Assembly (NCBI GenBank): GCA_947646735.1
Contig: CANTFK010000986.1
Coordinates: 1-64,000, forward strand
Direction: 5' to 3'
Length of the DNA: 64,000 nt
DNA from: Peronospora farinosa
Taxonomy: Eukaryota; Oomycota; Peronosporomycetes; Peronosporales; Peronosporaceae
Position numbers and translations under genes: made by a program. Below, piece after piece: positions 1 through 13,016 of this stretch (positions within the stretch are counted from its first letter, which is position 1; each line of letters opens with the position of its first letter). The notes beneath the pieces were generated by a model, which saw only the letters and a list, made by a program, of their open reading frames with translations, was not told the DNA's origin and made no database searches.

Positions 1-435
1 GCATTTACAGCCAATATCACTAACAAGGTCATCGACCTTCACTTGCTCTATACGAGAGCCGATGTCATTACCGACATCCAGTGAACGCATTTACAGCCAA
101 TATCACTAACAAGGTCATCGACCTTCACTTGCTCTATACGAGAGCCGATGTCATTACCGACATCCAGTGAGTCACTAGTACCAGTGACTTCACTAACAAG
201 GTCATCGACCTTCACTTGCTCTATACGAGAGCCGATGTCATTACCGACATCCAGTGAATCGCATTTACAGCCAATATCACTAACAAGGTCATCGACCTTC
301 ACTTGCTCTATACGAGAGCCGATGTCATTACCGACATCCAGTGAATCGCATTTACAGCCAATATCACTAAGTAGGTCATCGACCTTAACTTGCTCTATAC
401 GAGAGCCGATGTCACTACCGACATCCAGTGTCTCA
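1..435 (-). repeat. 87-bp in-frame minisatellite inside pol of element E
   Basis: Tandem 87-bp units (29 codons) between the protease and reverse transcriptase parts of pol. The units alternate between a module ending DIGCKCD and one ending EVTGTSD. At least four units are visible before the window edge. One unit near position 90 has lost a base relative to the others, which breaks the reading frame here. Confidence 0.85.
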
Positions 436-1018
436 ATATTACTTTGAGTATCACTCAACGGAGTACGTGCCGCTCCACTAGGTGTCACTGAGCTCTGCTC
501 GACACTATTATTGTTGACATCGGAGTTTATCAACTCAGACACTCCAATGTCCAGCACACTAACTGAATCAGTTAATGGCTCGCGCCAATAGCACTTTTGT
601 TTCCTAGCGAAGGTGGGTTCATGACTCTCCAAAGCTTCACTAGGAACATTGCGCGTTGCGCCTAAAGTTTTGGATCTCCAATCGATCCACGGCTCATGGC
701 GTTCCAGCCAGGCCATACCGAGAATGAGATCATATCTCGAGTCCAAATCTAGGACAAGACAGCGTTCAACGCTATTGAAGTCTAAAAACTTTACACCTAA
801 GTTCAACGGAACTTTAGGAACGGTGACACGTACACCGGTCGCGAGACGCACGGTTATACGGTCACCCTCTTGCGCCTCTAGCGCCTCAGCATACAGCTGA
901 CTCCCTTCAAGGGAACGACGTCGACATAATTACCTGACGCCCCTGAGTCAATTAAAATTGACCAACACAACCAACAAGCCTGGCTTGTAATTTTGTTCTA
1001 TGGGAGCATCCACAGAAG
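1..1018 (-). pseudogene. pol fragment of element E (protease region and repeats)
   Basis: Translates on the minus strand to the same protease-region protein as pol of A and B (for example the stretch [20 protein letters not shown]), followed by the 29-residue repeats. It is disabled: about 30 bp are missing around 960, just downstream of the protease aspartate region; a base is missing near 925; and a frameshift lies in the repeats near 90. The rest of pol lies outside the window. Confidence 0.85.
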
Positions 1019-1102
1019 CACCTGGGGCTAAGCCCTGTTTACCTTTACCTCCTAAGGATACAACAGAGCTTAGTTCTTTCCCAGTAGGACGCCCCGCACC
1101 TA

Positions 1103-2095
1103 CTAGTTGACATTTTCCCCTGAGGTGCCCGCCTTTTGGCTAGGAGCAGGGTTTCGACTTTGCCGATTTGAACGTTGCTTTTGCAACGGACAGCTAGGGC
1201 GGAGATGCCTAGTACTTCCGCACATATAACATCTACGAATGTTACCTTGCTGCTCAGCAGCTTGAAGCTCAGCTTCTTCAGCTTGACTGAGATCCATGGG
1301 TTCTGCCCTGTTAGAGGTATTTGATTGATACCAGGGCAGACCATATCGAGCATATTTAAAATTAAATTCAGCGTTAAACGCTATGCTTACTGCCTCTTCG
1401 AAAGTCGAAGGCTGGACACGGAAAACTTCCGTCCTGGCGACCCCAGTGCGAAGTCCTTCCATAAAAATGGTTACTCGGACTTCCTCTGCCAATGGATCCT
1501 GCTGCATAGCAGCAATGAGAGCTCTCAATTCTTGGACATAGTCCGACAATTCTTTCTTACCCTGTCGGGTAGCTAAGAAGCGTGAGCGCACACGATAAGC
1601 CTGATTAGGCGGTGCAAACACACAAGTTAATTGCTTTTTAAGCATTTCCCATATGGGGGAATGCAGCATTTACAGAGACATCGCTGGTAAGAGCCCATTC
1701 TCTAGCTCTTCCACCGAGCTTTGAAATGGCCAAGCCAACTCGTTGCTTATCTGATACAAGCATGGCGGCATCCATTGCCATTTCAACTTCTCGGATCCAG
1801 AGGAGAAGATTTTCTCCCTCCTTCCCCTCGAAGGTCTTTACGTTCAAAACAAGTGGGCGAGCTTTTGGCTCTGCATCGGGCACAGGTACCGGAATGTACT
1901 AACGTCAGCTGCCTGGTCATGGACCTGCCCGAGGAGCGTTGCTTCATAATGCATAAAGGCCTCAAGACGAGCATTTAGAACCTCGGGGCCTTGGGCCAAA
2001 AGGGCCTCGATTTGATCAGGCCCGGCAAACGCCGATAGTTTATCTAAGGCGAGTCGCTGTGCCTCAGAGAGGTGATTTTGATTCTCCATCCTCAC
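1103..2095 (-). pseudogene. gag of element E, frameshifted
   Basis: Minus-strand homolog of the gag of A and B. The N-terminus ([17 protein letters not shown]) is read from 2089 to about 1910. A deletion there shifts the frame, the middle ([20 protein letters not shown]) follows in another frame, and a third shift near 1660 leads into the last part. That last part holds a CCHC zinc knuckle (C-x2-C-x4-H-x4-C) near 1190-1230. Two frameshifts mean no full Gag can be made. Confidence 0.88.
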
Positions 2096-2151
2096 AGAGG
2101 GTCAGTCTTTTATGGACTCAGGTGTAGGATTGACTACCAAGTGCTACCAAG

Positions 2152-2738
2152 TGTAGCGGAGCTGCACAGCTCTTTAGCCAGAGGAAGACTTTAGGCTGGA
2201 AGCCTCTTAGTTCTAGAGAACTAAATTGAGTTAAGGCTAAAAGCCACTTAGTTCTAAGGAACTAATTAAACGACTTAAAGTCACCCTGTTCTAAGGAACG
2301 AGGAAACAGACTTTAGTCAGTCAAGCAATAAGCTTAAGGTTCAGAGAACCAACGCACAGAGTGCAAGAACAAGCTAGAAGCTTAAAGGTTCAGGGAACCA
2401 ACGCACGAAGTGCACAAGAGAACAGGTCAGAACGACTTGTGGTCTTAAACTCAAAAGAAGAACTGATTCTATTTACGCTTTAAGATTTTATGAATAGTCC
2501 TACTCTAAGTACACTACACTAGATTAATTACTATAATAGTAATTATTATATGCAGACTTTGCTATTAGACGACGTATCGTCTAAACATCTGTGTATGATG
2601 TACTTAATACAGCGTTAGTGATTTATCGAATCCCAATCGATAAGATACGGTATTACCGAATACCATATCTTAACGCTAATACTTAATACCTCTAAAAGAG
2701 TAATATAATAATGCATTTCTTGCAATACAAAAGGGGGG
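2152..2738 (-). repeat. 5' LTR of element E, truncated
   Basis: Starts with tgtagcgg, the reverse complement of the A/B LTR terminus, and follows that LTR to about 2738, where similarity stops a few bases before the tRNA array. The candidate primer-binding site next to it (2141-2149, read on the minus strand as ttggtagca) matches that of A and B. Hairpin stems seen in the A/B LTR are kept here while some loops differ, for example 2207-2224 (7-bp stem, loop taga). Confidence 0.8.
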
Positions 2739-2934
2739 CCCAAGGTACTCTCGAAAGTGCCGTCACCACCATCGCCTGGAAGCACGGACTCAGCGTCTTG
2801 TACTCTGTATCGAAGATAAGTGATAAGACGATGCACAACGTGTCCGCGGAGGGTAGGAGAGATGTGAGTAGAGATGTAGCGAGAGGTGAACTGTGCAAAT
2901 GTGATATGATGATGATGGGTATGCGTTGAGAAGC

Positions 2935-3006
2935 GTCCCCGTGGCCCAATGGATAAGGCATCCGCCTACGAAGCGGGAGATTGCGGGTTCGAGTCCCGTC
3001 GGAGAC
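2935..3006 (+). tRNA. tRNA-Arg(ACG), array copy 1
   Basis: A 72-nt cloverleaf: 7-bp acceptor arm, D stem GCC/GGC, anticodon stem TCCGC/GCGGG around loop CTACGAA (anticodon ACG, reading CGN arginine codons), variable loop AGATT, T stem GCGGG/CCCGT with loop TTCGAGT. A box (tggcccaatgg) and B box (ggttcgagtcc) are intact. The acceptor arm GTCCCCG/CGGAGAC has one mismatch, C4 opposite A69. No CCA is encoded and no intron is present. This leftmost copy has a decayed upstream half-unit. Confidence 0.93.
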
Positions 3007-3649
3007 TTCAACTTTGTCGACGAATTCCAGCCTTTTGCGTAAAAAGCACTCATGTCATAGCTAAATGTATGTCACACTCGATTCACACACTTGACATCAC
3101 AGGTAGCGACGCCACAAACTGTGGATGGTGGGCGTTATGTCACATATCATCCTCATGGCTTGTTGCATCCCGCTGTTTTCTATGCTTGCTACTGCTACCG
3201 AATCGACCTGCGATTCCGTTCCTGCTTTTGCTAGCTTCGACAGATGTCATCTGACAGTCCAGCCTATGTCGCGATAACGATCAGGCTGTACACACTGACG
3301 ATGCCCACATCTTCTTTCACATCGACCACAACGTACCTCGACGCATGATTGCATCGCCTCTGATCATCTGTTACACTTCTCAAGTGCAGCACAGATAGTC
3401 GGTATACCGTACCCGATGTTTGCCATCGCTGATGTCTGTCCTCGAAATGTTGTCCGTCACCAGCATCGTACCTGGAAGCACGGCACTGCGGCAGCGTCTT
3501 TCGTACTCTGTAGTCGCAAGATAAGTGATAAGACGATGCACAACGTGTCCGCGGAGCTGGTAGGAGCAGATGTGAGTCTAGCAGATGATTAGGCAGAGAG
3601 GTGAATTGTGCAAATGTTATATGATGATGATGGGTATGCGTTGAGAAGC

Positions 3650-3721
3650 GTCCCCGTGGCCCAATGGATAAGGCATCCGCCTACGAAGCGGGAGATTGCG
3701 GGTTCGAGTCCCGTCGGAGAC
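3650..3721 (+). tRNA. tRNA-Arg(ACG), array copy 2
   Basis: Identical to copy 1. Units 1 and 2 share the downstream variant gatgtcatc with units 41-43 only. Confidence 0.93.
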
Positions 3722-4364
3722 TTCAACTTTGTCGACGACTTCCAGCCTTTTGCGTAAAAAGCACTCATGTCATAGCTAAATGTATGTCACACTCGATTCA
3801 CACACTTGACATCACAGGTAGCGACGCCACAAACTGTGGATGGTGGGCGTTATGTCACATATCATCCTCATGGCTTGTTGCATCCCGCTGTTCTCTATGC
3901 TTGCTACTGCTACCGAATCGACCTGCGATTCCGTTCCCGCTTTTGCTAGCTTCGACAGATGTCATCTGACAGTCCAGCCTATGTCGCGATAACGATCAGG
4001 CTGTACACACTGACGATGCCCACATCTTCTTTCACATCGACCACAACGTACCTCGACGCATGATTGCATCGCCTCTGATCATCTGTTACACTTCTCAAGT
4101 GCAGCACAGATAGTCGGTATACCGTACCCGATGTTTGCCATCGCTGATGTCTGTCCTCGAAATGTTGTCCGTCACCAGCATCGTACCTGGAAGCACGGCA
4201 CTGCGGCAGCGTCTTTCGTACTCTGTAGTCGCAAGATAAGTGATAAGACGATGCACAACGTGTCCGCGGAGCTGGTAGGAGCAGATGTGAGTCTAGCAGA
4301 TGATTAGGCAGAGAGGTGAATTGTGCAAATGTTATATGATGATGATGGGTATGCGTTGAGAAGC

Positions 4365-4436
4365 GTCCCCGTGGCCCAATGGATAAGGCATCCGCCTACG
4401 AAGCGGGAGATTGCGGGTTCGAGTCCCGTCGGAGAC
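4365..4436 (+). tRNA. tRNA-Arg(ACG), array copy 3
   Basis: Identical to copy 1. First unit with the interior variant gatgtcgtc downstream. Confidence 0.93.
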
Positions 4437-5079
4437 TTCAACTTTGTCGACGACTTCCAGCCTTTTGCGTAAAAAGCACTCATGTCATAGCTAAATGTAT
4501 GTCACACTCGATTCACACACTTGACATCACAGGTAGCGACGCCACAAACTGTGGATGGTGGGCGTTATGTCACATATCATCCTCATGGCTTGTTGCATCC
4601 CGCTGTTCTCTATGCTTGCTACTGCTACCGAATCGACCTGCGATTCCGTTCCTGCTTTTGCTAGCTTCGACAGATGTCGTCTGACAGTCCAGCCTATGTC
4701 GCGATAACGATCAGGCTGTATACACTGCCGATACCCACATCTCCTTTCACATCGACCACAACGTACCTCGACGCATGATTGCATCGCCTCTGATCATCTG
4801 TTACACTTCTCAAGTGCAGCACAGATAGTCGGTATACCGTACCCGATGTTTGCCATCGCTGATGTCTGTCCTCGAAATGTTGTCCGTCACCAGCATCGTA
4901 CCTGGAAGCACGGCACTGCGGCAGCGTCTTTCGTACTCTGTAGTCGCAAGATAAGTGATAAGACGATGCACAACGTGTCCGCGGAGCTGGTAGGAGCAGA
5001 TGTGAGTCTAGCAGATGATTAGGCAGAGAGGTGAATTGTGCAAATGTTATATGATGATGATGGGTATGCGTTGAGAAGC

Positions 5080-5151
5080 GTCCCCGTGGCCCAATGGATA
5101 AGGCATCCGCCTACGAAGCGGGAGATTGCGGGTTCGAGTCCCGTCGGAGAC
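5080..5151 (+). tRNA. tRNA-Arg(ACG), array copy 4
   Basis: Identical to copy 1. Confidence 0.93.
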
Positions 5152-5794
5152 TTCAACTTTGTCGACGACTTCCAGCCTTTTGCGTAAAAAGCACTCATGT
5201 CATAGCTAAATGTATGTCACACTCGATTCACACACTTGACATCACAGGTAGCGACGCCACAAACTGTGGATGGTGGGCGTTATGTCACATATCATCCTCA
5301 TGGCTTGTTGCATCCCGCTGTTCTCTATGCTTGCTACTGCTACCGAATCGACCTGCGATTCCGTTCCTGCTTTTGCTAGCTTCGACAGATGTCGTCTGAC
5401 AGTCCAGCCTATGTCGCGATAACGATCAGGCTGTACACACTGACGATGCCCACATCTCCTTTCACATCGACCACAACGTACCTCGACGCATGATTGCATC
5501 GCCTCTGATCATCTGTTACACTTCTCAAGTGCAGCACAGATAGTCGGTATACCGTACCCGATGTTTGCCATCGCTGATGTCTGTCCTCGAAATGTTGTCC
5601 GTCACCAGCATCGTACCTGGAAGCACGGCACTGCGGCAGCGTCTTTCGTACTCTGTAGTCGCAAGATAAGTGATAAGACGATGCACAACGTGTCCGCGGA
5701 GCTGGTAGGAGCAGATGTGAGTCTAGCAGATGATTAGGCAGAGAGGTGAATTGTGCAAATGTTATATGATGATGATGGGTATGCGTTGAGAAGC

Positions 5795-5866
5795 GTCCCC
5801 GTGGCCCAATGGATAAGGCATCCGCCTACGAAGCGGGAGATTGCGGGTTCGAGTCCCGTCGGAGAC
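5795..5866 (+). tRNA. tRNA-Arg(ACG), array copy 5
   Basis: Identical to copy 1. Confidence 0.93.
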
Positions 5867-6509
5867 TTCAACTTTGTCGACGACTTCCAGCCTTTTGCGT
5901 AAAAAGCACTCATGTCATAGCTAAATGTATGTCACACTCGATTCACACACTTGACATCACAGGTAGCGACGCCACAAACTGTGGATGGTGGGCGTTATGT
6001 CACATATCATCCTCATGGCTTGTTGCATCCCGCTGTTCTCTATGCTTGCTACTGCTACCGAATCGACCTGCGATTCCGTTCCTGCTTTTGCTAGCTTCGA
6101 CAGATGTCGTCTGACAGTCCAGCCTATGTCGCGATAACGATCAGGCTGTACACACTGCCGATACCCACATCTCCTTTCACATCGACCACAACGTACCTCG
6201 ACGCATGATTGCATCGCCTCTGATCATCTGTTACACTTCTCAAGTGCAGCACAGATAGTCGGTATACCGTACCCGATGTTTGCCATCGCTGATGTCTGTC
6301 CTCGAAATGTTGTCCGTCACCAGCATCGTACCTGGAAGCACGGCACTGCGGCAGCGTCTTTCGTACTCTGTAGTCGCAAGATAAGTGATAAGACGATGCA
6401 CAACGTGTCCGCGGAGCTGGTAGGAGCAGATGTGAGTCTAGCAGATGATTAGGCAGAGAGGTGAATTGTGCAAATGTTATATGATGATGATGGGTATGCG
6501 TTGAGAAGC

Positions 6510-6581
6510 GTCCCCGTGGCCCAATGGATAAGGCATCCGCCTACGAAGCGGGAGATTGCGGGTTCGAGTCCCGTCGGAGAC
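6510..6581 (+). tRNA. tRNA-Arg(ACG), array copy 6
   Basis: Identical to copy 1. Its spacer carries the gatggttgcc variant (6991), also found in units 7, 9 and 11-13. Confidence 0.93.
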
Positions 6582-7224
6582 TTCAACTTTGTCGACGACT
6601 TCCAGCCTTTTGCGTAAAAAGCACTCATGTCATAGCTAAATGTATGTCACACTCGATTCACACACTTGACATCACAGGTAGCGACGCCACAAACTGTGGA
6701 TGGTGGGCGTTATGTCACATATCATCCTCATGGCTTGTTGCATCCCGCTGTTCTCTATGCTTGCTACTGCTACCGAATCGACCTGCGATTCCGTTCCTGC
6801 TTTTGCTAGCTTCGACAGATGTCGTCTGACAGTCCAGCCTATGTCGCGATAACGATCAGGCTGTATACACTGCCGATACCCACATCTCCTTTCACATCGA
6901 CCACAACGTACCTCGACGCATGATTGCATCGCCTCTGATCATCTGTTACACTTCTCAAGTGCAGCACAGATAGTCGGTATACCGTACCCGATGGTTGCCA
7001 TCGCTGATGTCTGTCCTCGAAATGTTGTCCGTCACCAGCATCGTACCTGGAAGCACGGCACTGCGGCAGCGTCTTTCGTACTCTGTAGTCGCAAGATAAG
7101 TGATAAGACGATGCACAACGTGTCCGCGGAGCTGGTAGGAGCAGATGTGAGTCTAGCAGATGATTAGGCAGAGAGGTGAATTGTGCAAATGTTATATGAT
7201 GATGATGGGTATGCGTTGAGAAGC

Positions 7225-7296
7225 GTCCCCGTGGCCCAATGGATAAGGCATCCGCCTACGAAGCGGGAGATTGCGGGTTCGAGTCCCGTCGGAGAC
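7225..7296 (+). tRNA. tRNA-Arg(ACG), array copy 7
   Basis: Identical to copy 1; spacer with gatggttgcc. Confidence 0.93.
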
Positions 7297-7939
7297 TTCA
7301 ACTTTGTCGACGACTTCCAGCCTTTTGCGTAAAAAGCACTCATGTCATAGCTAAATGTATGTCACACTCGATTCACACACTTGACATCACAGGTAGCGAC
7401 GCCACAAACTGTGGATGGTGGGCGTTATGTCACATATCATCCTCATGGCTTGTTGCATCCCGCTGTTCTCTATGCTTGCTACTGCTACCGAATCGACCTG
7501 CGATTCCGTTCCTGCTTTTGCTAGCTTCGACAGATGTCGTCTGACAGTCCAGCCTATGTCGCGATAACGATCAGGCTGTACACACTGACGATGCCCACAT
7601 CTCCTTTCACATCGACCACAACGTACCTCGACGCATGATTGCATCGCCTCTGATCATCTGTTACACTTCTCAAGTGCAGCACAGATAGTCGGTATACCGT
7701 ACCCGATGGTTGCCATCGCTGATGTCTGTCCTCGAAATGTTGTCCGTCACCAGCATCGTACCTGGAAGCACGGCACTGCGGCAGCGTCTTTCGTACTCTG
7801 TAGTCGCAAGATAAGTGATAAGACGATGCACAACGTGTCCGCGGAGCTGGTAGGAGCAGATGTGAGTCTAGCAGATGATTAGGCAGAGAGGTGAATTGTG
7901 CAAATGTTATATGATGATGATGGGTATGCGTTGAGAAGC

Positions 7940-8011
7940 GTCCCCGTGGCCCAATGGATAAGGCATCCGCCTACGAAGCGGGAGATTGCGGGTTCGAGTC
8001 CCGTCGGAGAC
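7940..8011 (+). tRNA. tRNA-Arg(ACG), array copy 8
   Basis: Identical to copy 1; spacer back to gatgtttgcc. Confidence 0.93.
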
Positions 8012-8654
8012 TTCAACTTTGTCGACGACTTCCAGCCTTTTGCGTAAAAAGCACTCATGTCATAGCTAAATGTATGTCACACTCGATTCACACACTTGAC
8101 ATCACAGGTAGCGACGCCACAAACTGTGGATGGTGGGCGTTATGTCACATATCATCCTCATGGCTTGTTGCATCCCGCTGTTCTCTATGCTTGCTACTGC
8201 TACCGAATCGACCTGCGATTCCGTTCCTGCTTTTGCTAGCTTCGACAGATGTCGTCTGACAGTCCAGCCTATGTCGCGATAACGATCAGGCTGTATACAC
8301 TGCCGATACCCACATCTCCTTTCACATCGACCACAACGTACCTCGACGCATGATTGCATCGCCTCTGATCATCTGTTACACTTCTCAAGTGCAGCACAGA
8401 TAGTCGGTATACCGTACCCGATGTTTGCCATCGCTGATGTCTGTCCTCGAAATGTTGTCCGTCACCAGCATCGTACCTGGAAGCACGGCACTGCGGCAGC
8501 GTCTTTCGTACTCTGTAGTCGCAAGATAAGTGATAAGACGATGCACAACGTGTCCGCGGAGCTGGTAGGAGCAGATGTGAGTCTAGCAGATGATTAGGCA
8601 GAGAGGTGAATTGTGCAAATGTTATATGATGATGATGGGTATGCGTTGAGAAGC

Positions 8655-8726
8655 GTCCCCGTGGCCCAATGGATAAGGCATCCGCCTACGAAGCGGGAGA
8701 TTGCGGGTTCGAGTCCCGTCGGAGAC
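8655..8726 (+). tRNA. tRNA-Arg(ACG), array copy 9
   Basis: Identical to copy 1; first unit with caggctatatacac in the spacer (9002). Confidence 0.93.
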
Positions 8727-9369
8727 TTCAACTTTGTCGACGACTTCCAGCCTTTTGCGTAAAAAGCACTCATGTCATAGCTAAATGTATGTCACACTCG
8801 ATTCACACACTTGACATCACAGGTAGCGACGCCACAAACTGTGGATGGTGGGCGTTATGTCACATATCATCCTCATGGCTTGTTGCATCCCGCTGTTCTC
8901 TATGCTTGCTACTGCTACCGAATCGACCTGCGATTCCGTTCCTGCTTTTGCTAGCTTCGACAGATGTCGTCTGACAGTCCAGCCTATGTCGCGATAACGA
9001 TCAGGCTATATACACTGCCGATATCCACATCTCCTTTCACATCGACCACAACGTACCTCGACGCATGATTGCATCGCCTCTGATCATCTGTTACACTTCT
9101 CAAGTGCAGCACAGATAGTCGGTATACCGTACCCGATGGTTGCCATCGCTGATGTCTGTCCTCGAAATGTTGTCCGTCACCAGCATCGTACCTGGAAGCA
9201 CGGCACTGCGGCAGCGTCTTTCGTACTCTGTAGTCGCAAGATAAGTGATAAGACGATGCACAACGTGTCCGCGGAGCTGGTAGGAGCAGATGTGAGTCTA
9301 GCAGATGATTAGGCAGAGAGGTGAATTGTGCAAATGTTATATGATGATGATGGGTATGCGTTGAGAAGC

Positions 9370-9441
9370 GTCCCCGTGGCCCAATGGATAAGGCATCCGC
9401 CTACGAAGCGGGAGATTGCGGGTTCGAGTCCCGTCGGAGAC
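9370..9441 (+). tRNA. tRNA-Arg(ACG), array copy 10
   Basis: Identical to copy 1; first unit with ttcagatcg in the spacer (9752). Confidence 0.93.
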
Positions 9442-10084
9442 TTCAACTTTGTCGACGACTTCCAGCCTTTTGCGTAAAAAGCACTCATGTCATAGCTAAA
9501 TGTATGTCACACTCGATTCACACACTTGACATCACAGGTAGCGACGCCACAAACTGTGGATGGTGGGCGTTATGTCACATATCATCCTCATGGCTTGTTG
9601 CATCCCGCTGTTCTCTATGCTTGCTACTGCTACCGAATCGACCTGCGATTCCGTTCCTGCTTTTGCTAGCTTCGACAGATGTCGTCTGACAGTCCAGCCT
9701 ATGTCGCGATAACGATCAGGCTATATACACTGCCGATATCCACATCTCCTTTCAGATCGACCACAACGTACCTCGACGCATGATTGCATCGCCTCTGATC
9801 ATCTGTTACACTTCTCAAGTGCAGCACAGATAGTCGGTATACCGTACCCGATGTTTGCCATCGCTGATGTCTGTCCTCGAAATGTTGTCCGTCACCAGCA
9901 TCGTACCTGGAAGCACGGCACTGCGGCAGCGTCTTTCGTACTCTGTAGTCGCAAGATAAGTGATAAGACGATGCACAACGTGTCCGCGGAGCTGGTAGGA
10001 GCAGATGTGAGTCTAGCAGATGATTAGGCAGAGAGGTGAATTGTGCAAATGTTATATGATGATGATGGGTATGCGTTGAGAAGC

Positions 10085-10156
10085 GTCCCCGTGGCCCAAT
10101 GGATAAGGCATCCGCCTACGAAGCGGGAGATTGCGGGTTCGAGTCCCGTCGGAGAC
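10085..10156 (+). tRNA. tRNA-Arg(ACG), array copy 11
   Basis: Identical to copy 1; spacer with ccagtctatg, the variant that dominates further right. Confidence 0.93.
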
Positions 10157-10799
10157 TTCAACTTTGTCGACGACTTCCAGCCTTTTGCGTAAAAAGCACT
10201 CATGTCATAGCTAAATGTATGTCACACTCGATTCACACACTTGACATCACAGGTAGCGACGCCACAAACTGTGGATGGTGGGCGTTATGTCACATATCAT
10301 CCTCATGGCTTGTTGCATCCCGCTGTTCTCTATGCTTGCTACTGCTACCGAATCGACCTGCGATTCCGTTCCTGCTTTTGCTAGCTTCGACAGATGTCGT
10401 CTGACAGTCCAGTCTATGTCGCGATAACGATCAGGCTATATACACTGCCGATATCCACATCTCCTTTCACATCGACCACAACGTACCTCGACGCATGATT
10501 GCATCGCCTCTGATCATCTGTTACACTTCTCAAGTGCAGCACAGATAGTCGGTATACCGTACCCGATGGTTGCCATCGCTGATGTCTGTCCTCGAAATGT
10601 TGTCCGTCACCAGCATCGTACCTGGAAGCACGGCACTGCGGCAGCGTCTTTCGTACTCTGTAGTCGCAAGATAAGTGATAAGACGATGCACAACGTGTCC
10701 GCGGAGCTGGTAGGAGCAGATGTGAGTCTAGCAGATGATTAGGCAGAGAGGTGAATTGTGCAAATGTTATATGATGATGATGGGTATGCGTTGAGAAGC

Positions 10800-10871
10800 G
10801 TCCCCGTGGCCCAATGGATAAGGCATCCGCCTACGAAGCGGGAGATTGCGGGTTCGAGTCCCGTCGGAGAC
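10800..10871 (+). tRNA. tRNA-Arg(ACG), array copy 12
   Basis: Identical to copy 1. Confidence 0.93.
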
Positions 10872-11514
10872 TTCAACTTTGTCGACGACTTCCAGCCTTT
10901 TGCGTAAAAAGCACTCATGTCATAGCTAAATGTATGTCACACTCGATTCACACACTTGACATCACAGGTAGCGACGCCACAAACTGTGGATGGTGGGCGT
11001 TATGTCACATATCATCCTCATGGCTTGTTGCATCCCGCTGTTCTCTATGCTTGCTACTGCTACCGAATCGACCTGCGATTCCGTTCCTGCTTTTGCTAGC
11101 TTCGACAGATGTCGTCTGACAGTCCAGCCTATGTCGCGATAACGATCAGGCTATATACACTGCCGATATCCACATCTCCTTTCACATCGACCACAACGTA
11201 CCTCGACGCATGATTGCATCGCCTCTGATCATCTGTTACACTTCTCAAGTGCAGCACAGATAGTCGGTATACCGTACCCGATGGTTGCCATCGCTGATGT
11301 CTGTCCTCGAAATGTTGTCCGTCACCAGCATCGTACCTGGAAGCACGGCACTGCGGCAGCGTCTTTCGTACTCTGTAGTCGCAAGATAAGTGATAAGACG
11401 ATGCACAACGTGTCCGCGGAGCTGGTAGGAGCAGATGTGAGTCTAGCAGATGATTAGGCAGAGAGGTGAATTGTGCAAATGTTATATGATGATGATGGGT
11501 ATGCGTTGAGAAGC

Positions 11515-11586
11515 GTCCCCGTGGCCCAATGGATAAGGCATCCGCCTACGAAGCGGGAGATTGCGGGTTCGAGTCCCGTCGGAGAC
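11515..11586 (+). tRNA. tRNA-Arg(ACG), array copy 13
   Basis: Identical to copy 1. Confidence 0.93.
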
Positions 11587-12229
11587 TTCAACTTTGTCGA
11601 CGACTTCCAGCCTTTTGCGTAAAAAGCACTCATGTCATAGCTAAATGTATGTCACACTCGATTCACACACTTGACATCACAGGTAGCGACGCCACAAACT
11701 GTGGATGGTGGGCGTTATGTCACATATCATCCTCATGGCTTGTTGCATCCCGCTGTTCTCTATGCTTGCTACTGCTACCGAATCGACCTGCGATTCCGTT
11801 CCTGCTTTTGCTAGCTTCGACAGATGTCGTCTGACAGTCCAGTCTATGTCGCGATAACGATCAGGCTATATACACTGCCGATATCCACATCTCCTTTCAC
11901 ATCGACCACAACGTACCTCGACGCATGATTGCATCGCCTCTGATCATCTGTTACACTTCTCAAGTGCAGCACAGATAGTCGGTATACCGTACCCGATGGT
12001 TGCCATCGCTGATGTCTGTCCTCGAAATGTTGTCCGTCACCAGCATCGTACCTGGAAGCACGGCACTGCGGCAGCGTCTTTCGTACTCTGTAGTCGCAAG
12101 ATAAGTGATAAGACGATGCACAACGTGTCCGCGGAGCTGGTAGGAGCAGATGTGAGTCTAGCAGATGATTAGGCAGAGAGGTGAATTGTGCAAATGTTAT
12201 ATGATGATGATGGGTATGCGTTGAGAAGC

Positions 12230-12301
12230 GTCCCCGTGGCCCAATGGATAAGGCATCCGCCTACGAAGCGGGAGATTGCGGGTTCGAGTCCCGTCGGAGA
12301 C
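12230..12301 (+). tRNA. tRNA-Arg(ACG), array copy 14
   Basis: Identical to copy 1. Confidence 0.93.
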
Positions 12302-12944
12302 TTCAACTTTGTCGACGACTTCCAGCCTTTTGCGTAAAAAGCACTCATGTCATAGCTAAATGTATGTCACACTCGATTCACACACTTGACATCACAGGTA
12401 GCGACGCCACAAACTGTGGATGGTGGGCGTTATGTCACATATCATCCTCATGGCTTGTTGCATCCCGCTGTTCTCTATGCTTGCTACTGCTACCGAATCG
12501 ACCTGCGATTCCGTTCCTGCTTTTGCTAGCTTCGACAGATGTCGTCTGACAGTCCAGCCTATGTCGCGATAACGATCAGGCTATATACACTGCCGATATC
12601 CACATCTCCTTTCAGATCGACCACAACGTACCTCGACGCATGATTGCATCGCCTCTGATCATCTGTTACACTTCTCAAGTGCAGCACAGATAGTCGGTAT
12701 ACCGTACCCGATGTTTGCCATCGCTGATGTCTGTCCTCGAAATGTTGTCCGTCACCAGCATCGTACCTGGAAGCACGGCACTGCGGCAGCGTCTTTCGTA
12801 CTCTGTAGTCGCAAGATAAGTGATAAGACGATGCACAACGTGTCCGCGGAGCTGGTAGGAGCAGATGTGAGTCTAGCAGATGATTAGGCAGAGAGGTGAA
12901 TTGTGCAAATGTTATATGATGATGATGGGTATGCGTTGAGAAGC

Positions 12945-13016
12945 GTCCCCGTGGCCCAATGGATAAGGCATCCGCCTACGAAGCGGGAGATTGCGGGTTC
13001 GAGTCCCGTCGGAGAC
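12945..13016 (+). tRNA. tRNA-Arg(ACG), array copy 15
   Basis: Identical to copy 1. Confidence 0.93.

Larger units (their letters stand above)
1..2738 (-). mobile_element. Ty3/gypsy element E, truncated (same family as A and B)
   Basis: Minus-strand copy cut by the window edge inside pol and, on the other side, by the tRNA array inside its 5' LTR. In element order it has an LTR (2152-2738), gag (1103-2095) and the start of pol (1-1018). It is clearly the same family as A and B but carries several frameshifts and small deletions, so it is an old, dead copy. Its LTR lacks roughly the outermost 50 bp that A and B have. Confidence 0.9.

Noticed and set aside
148..447. Repeated open frame opposite the pol minisatellite ([12 protein letters not shown] repeats; also in A and B)
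   Set aside because: Shadow of the pol minisatellite on the other strand, in E, A and B alike.
3600..3650. C/D-box snoRNA suggested by atgatga upstream of each tRNA
   Set aside because: No D box (ctga) at a suitable distance and no terminal stem; atgatga is part of a short atg repeat.
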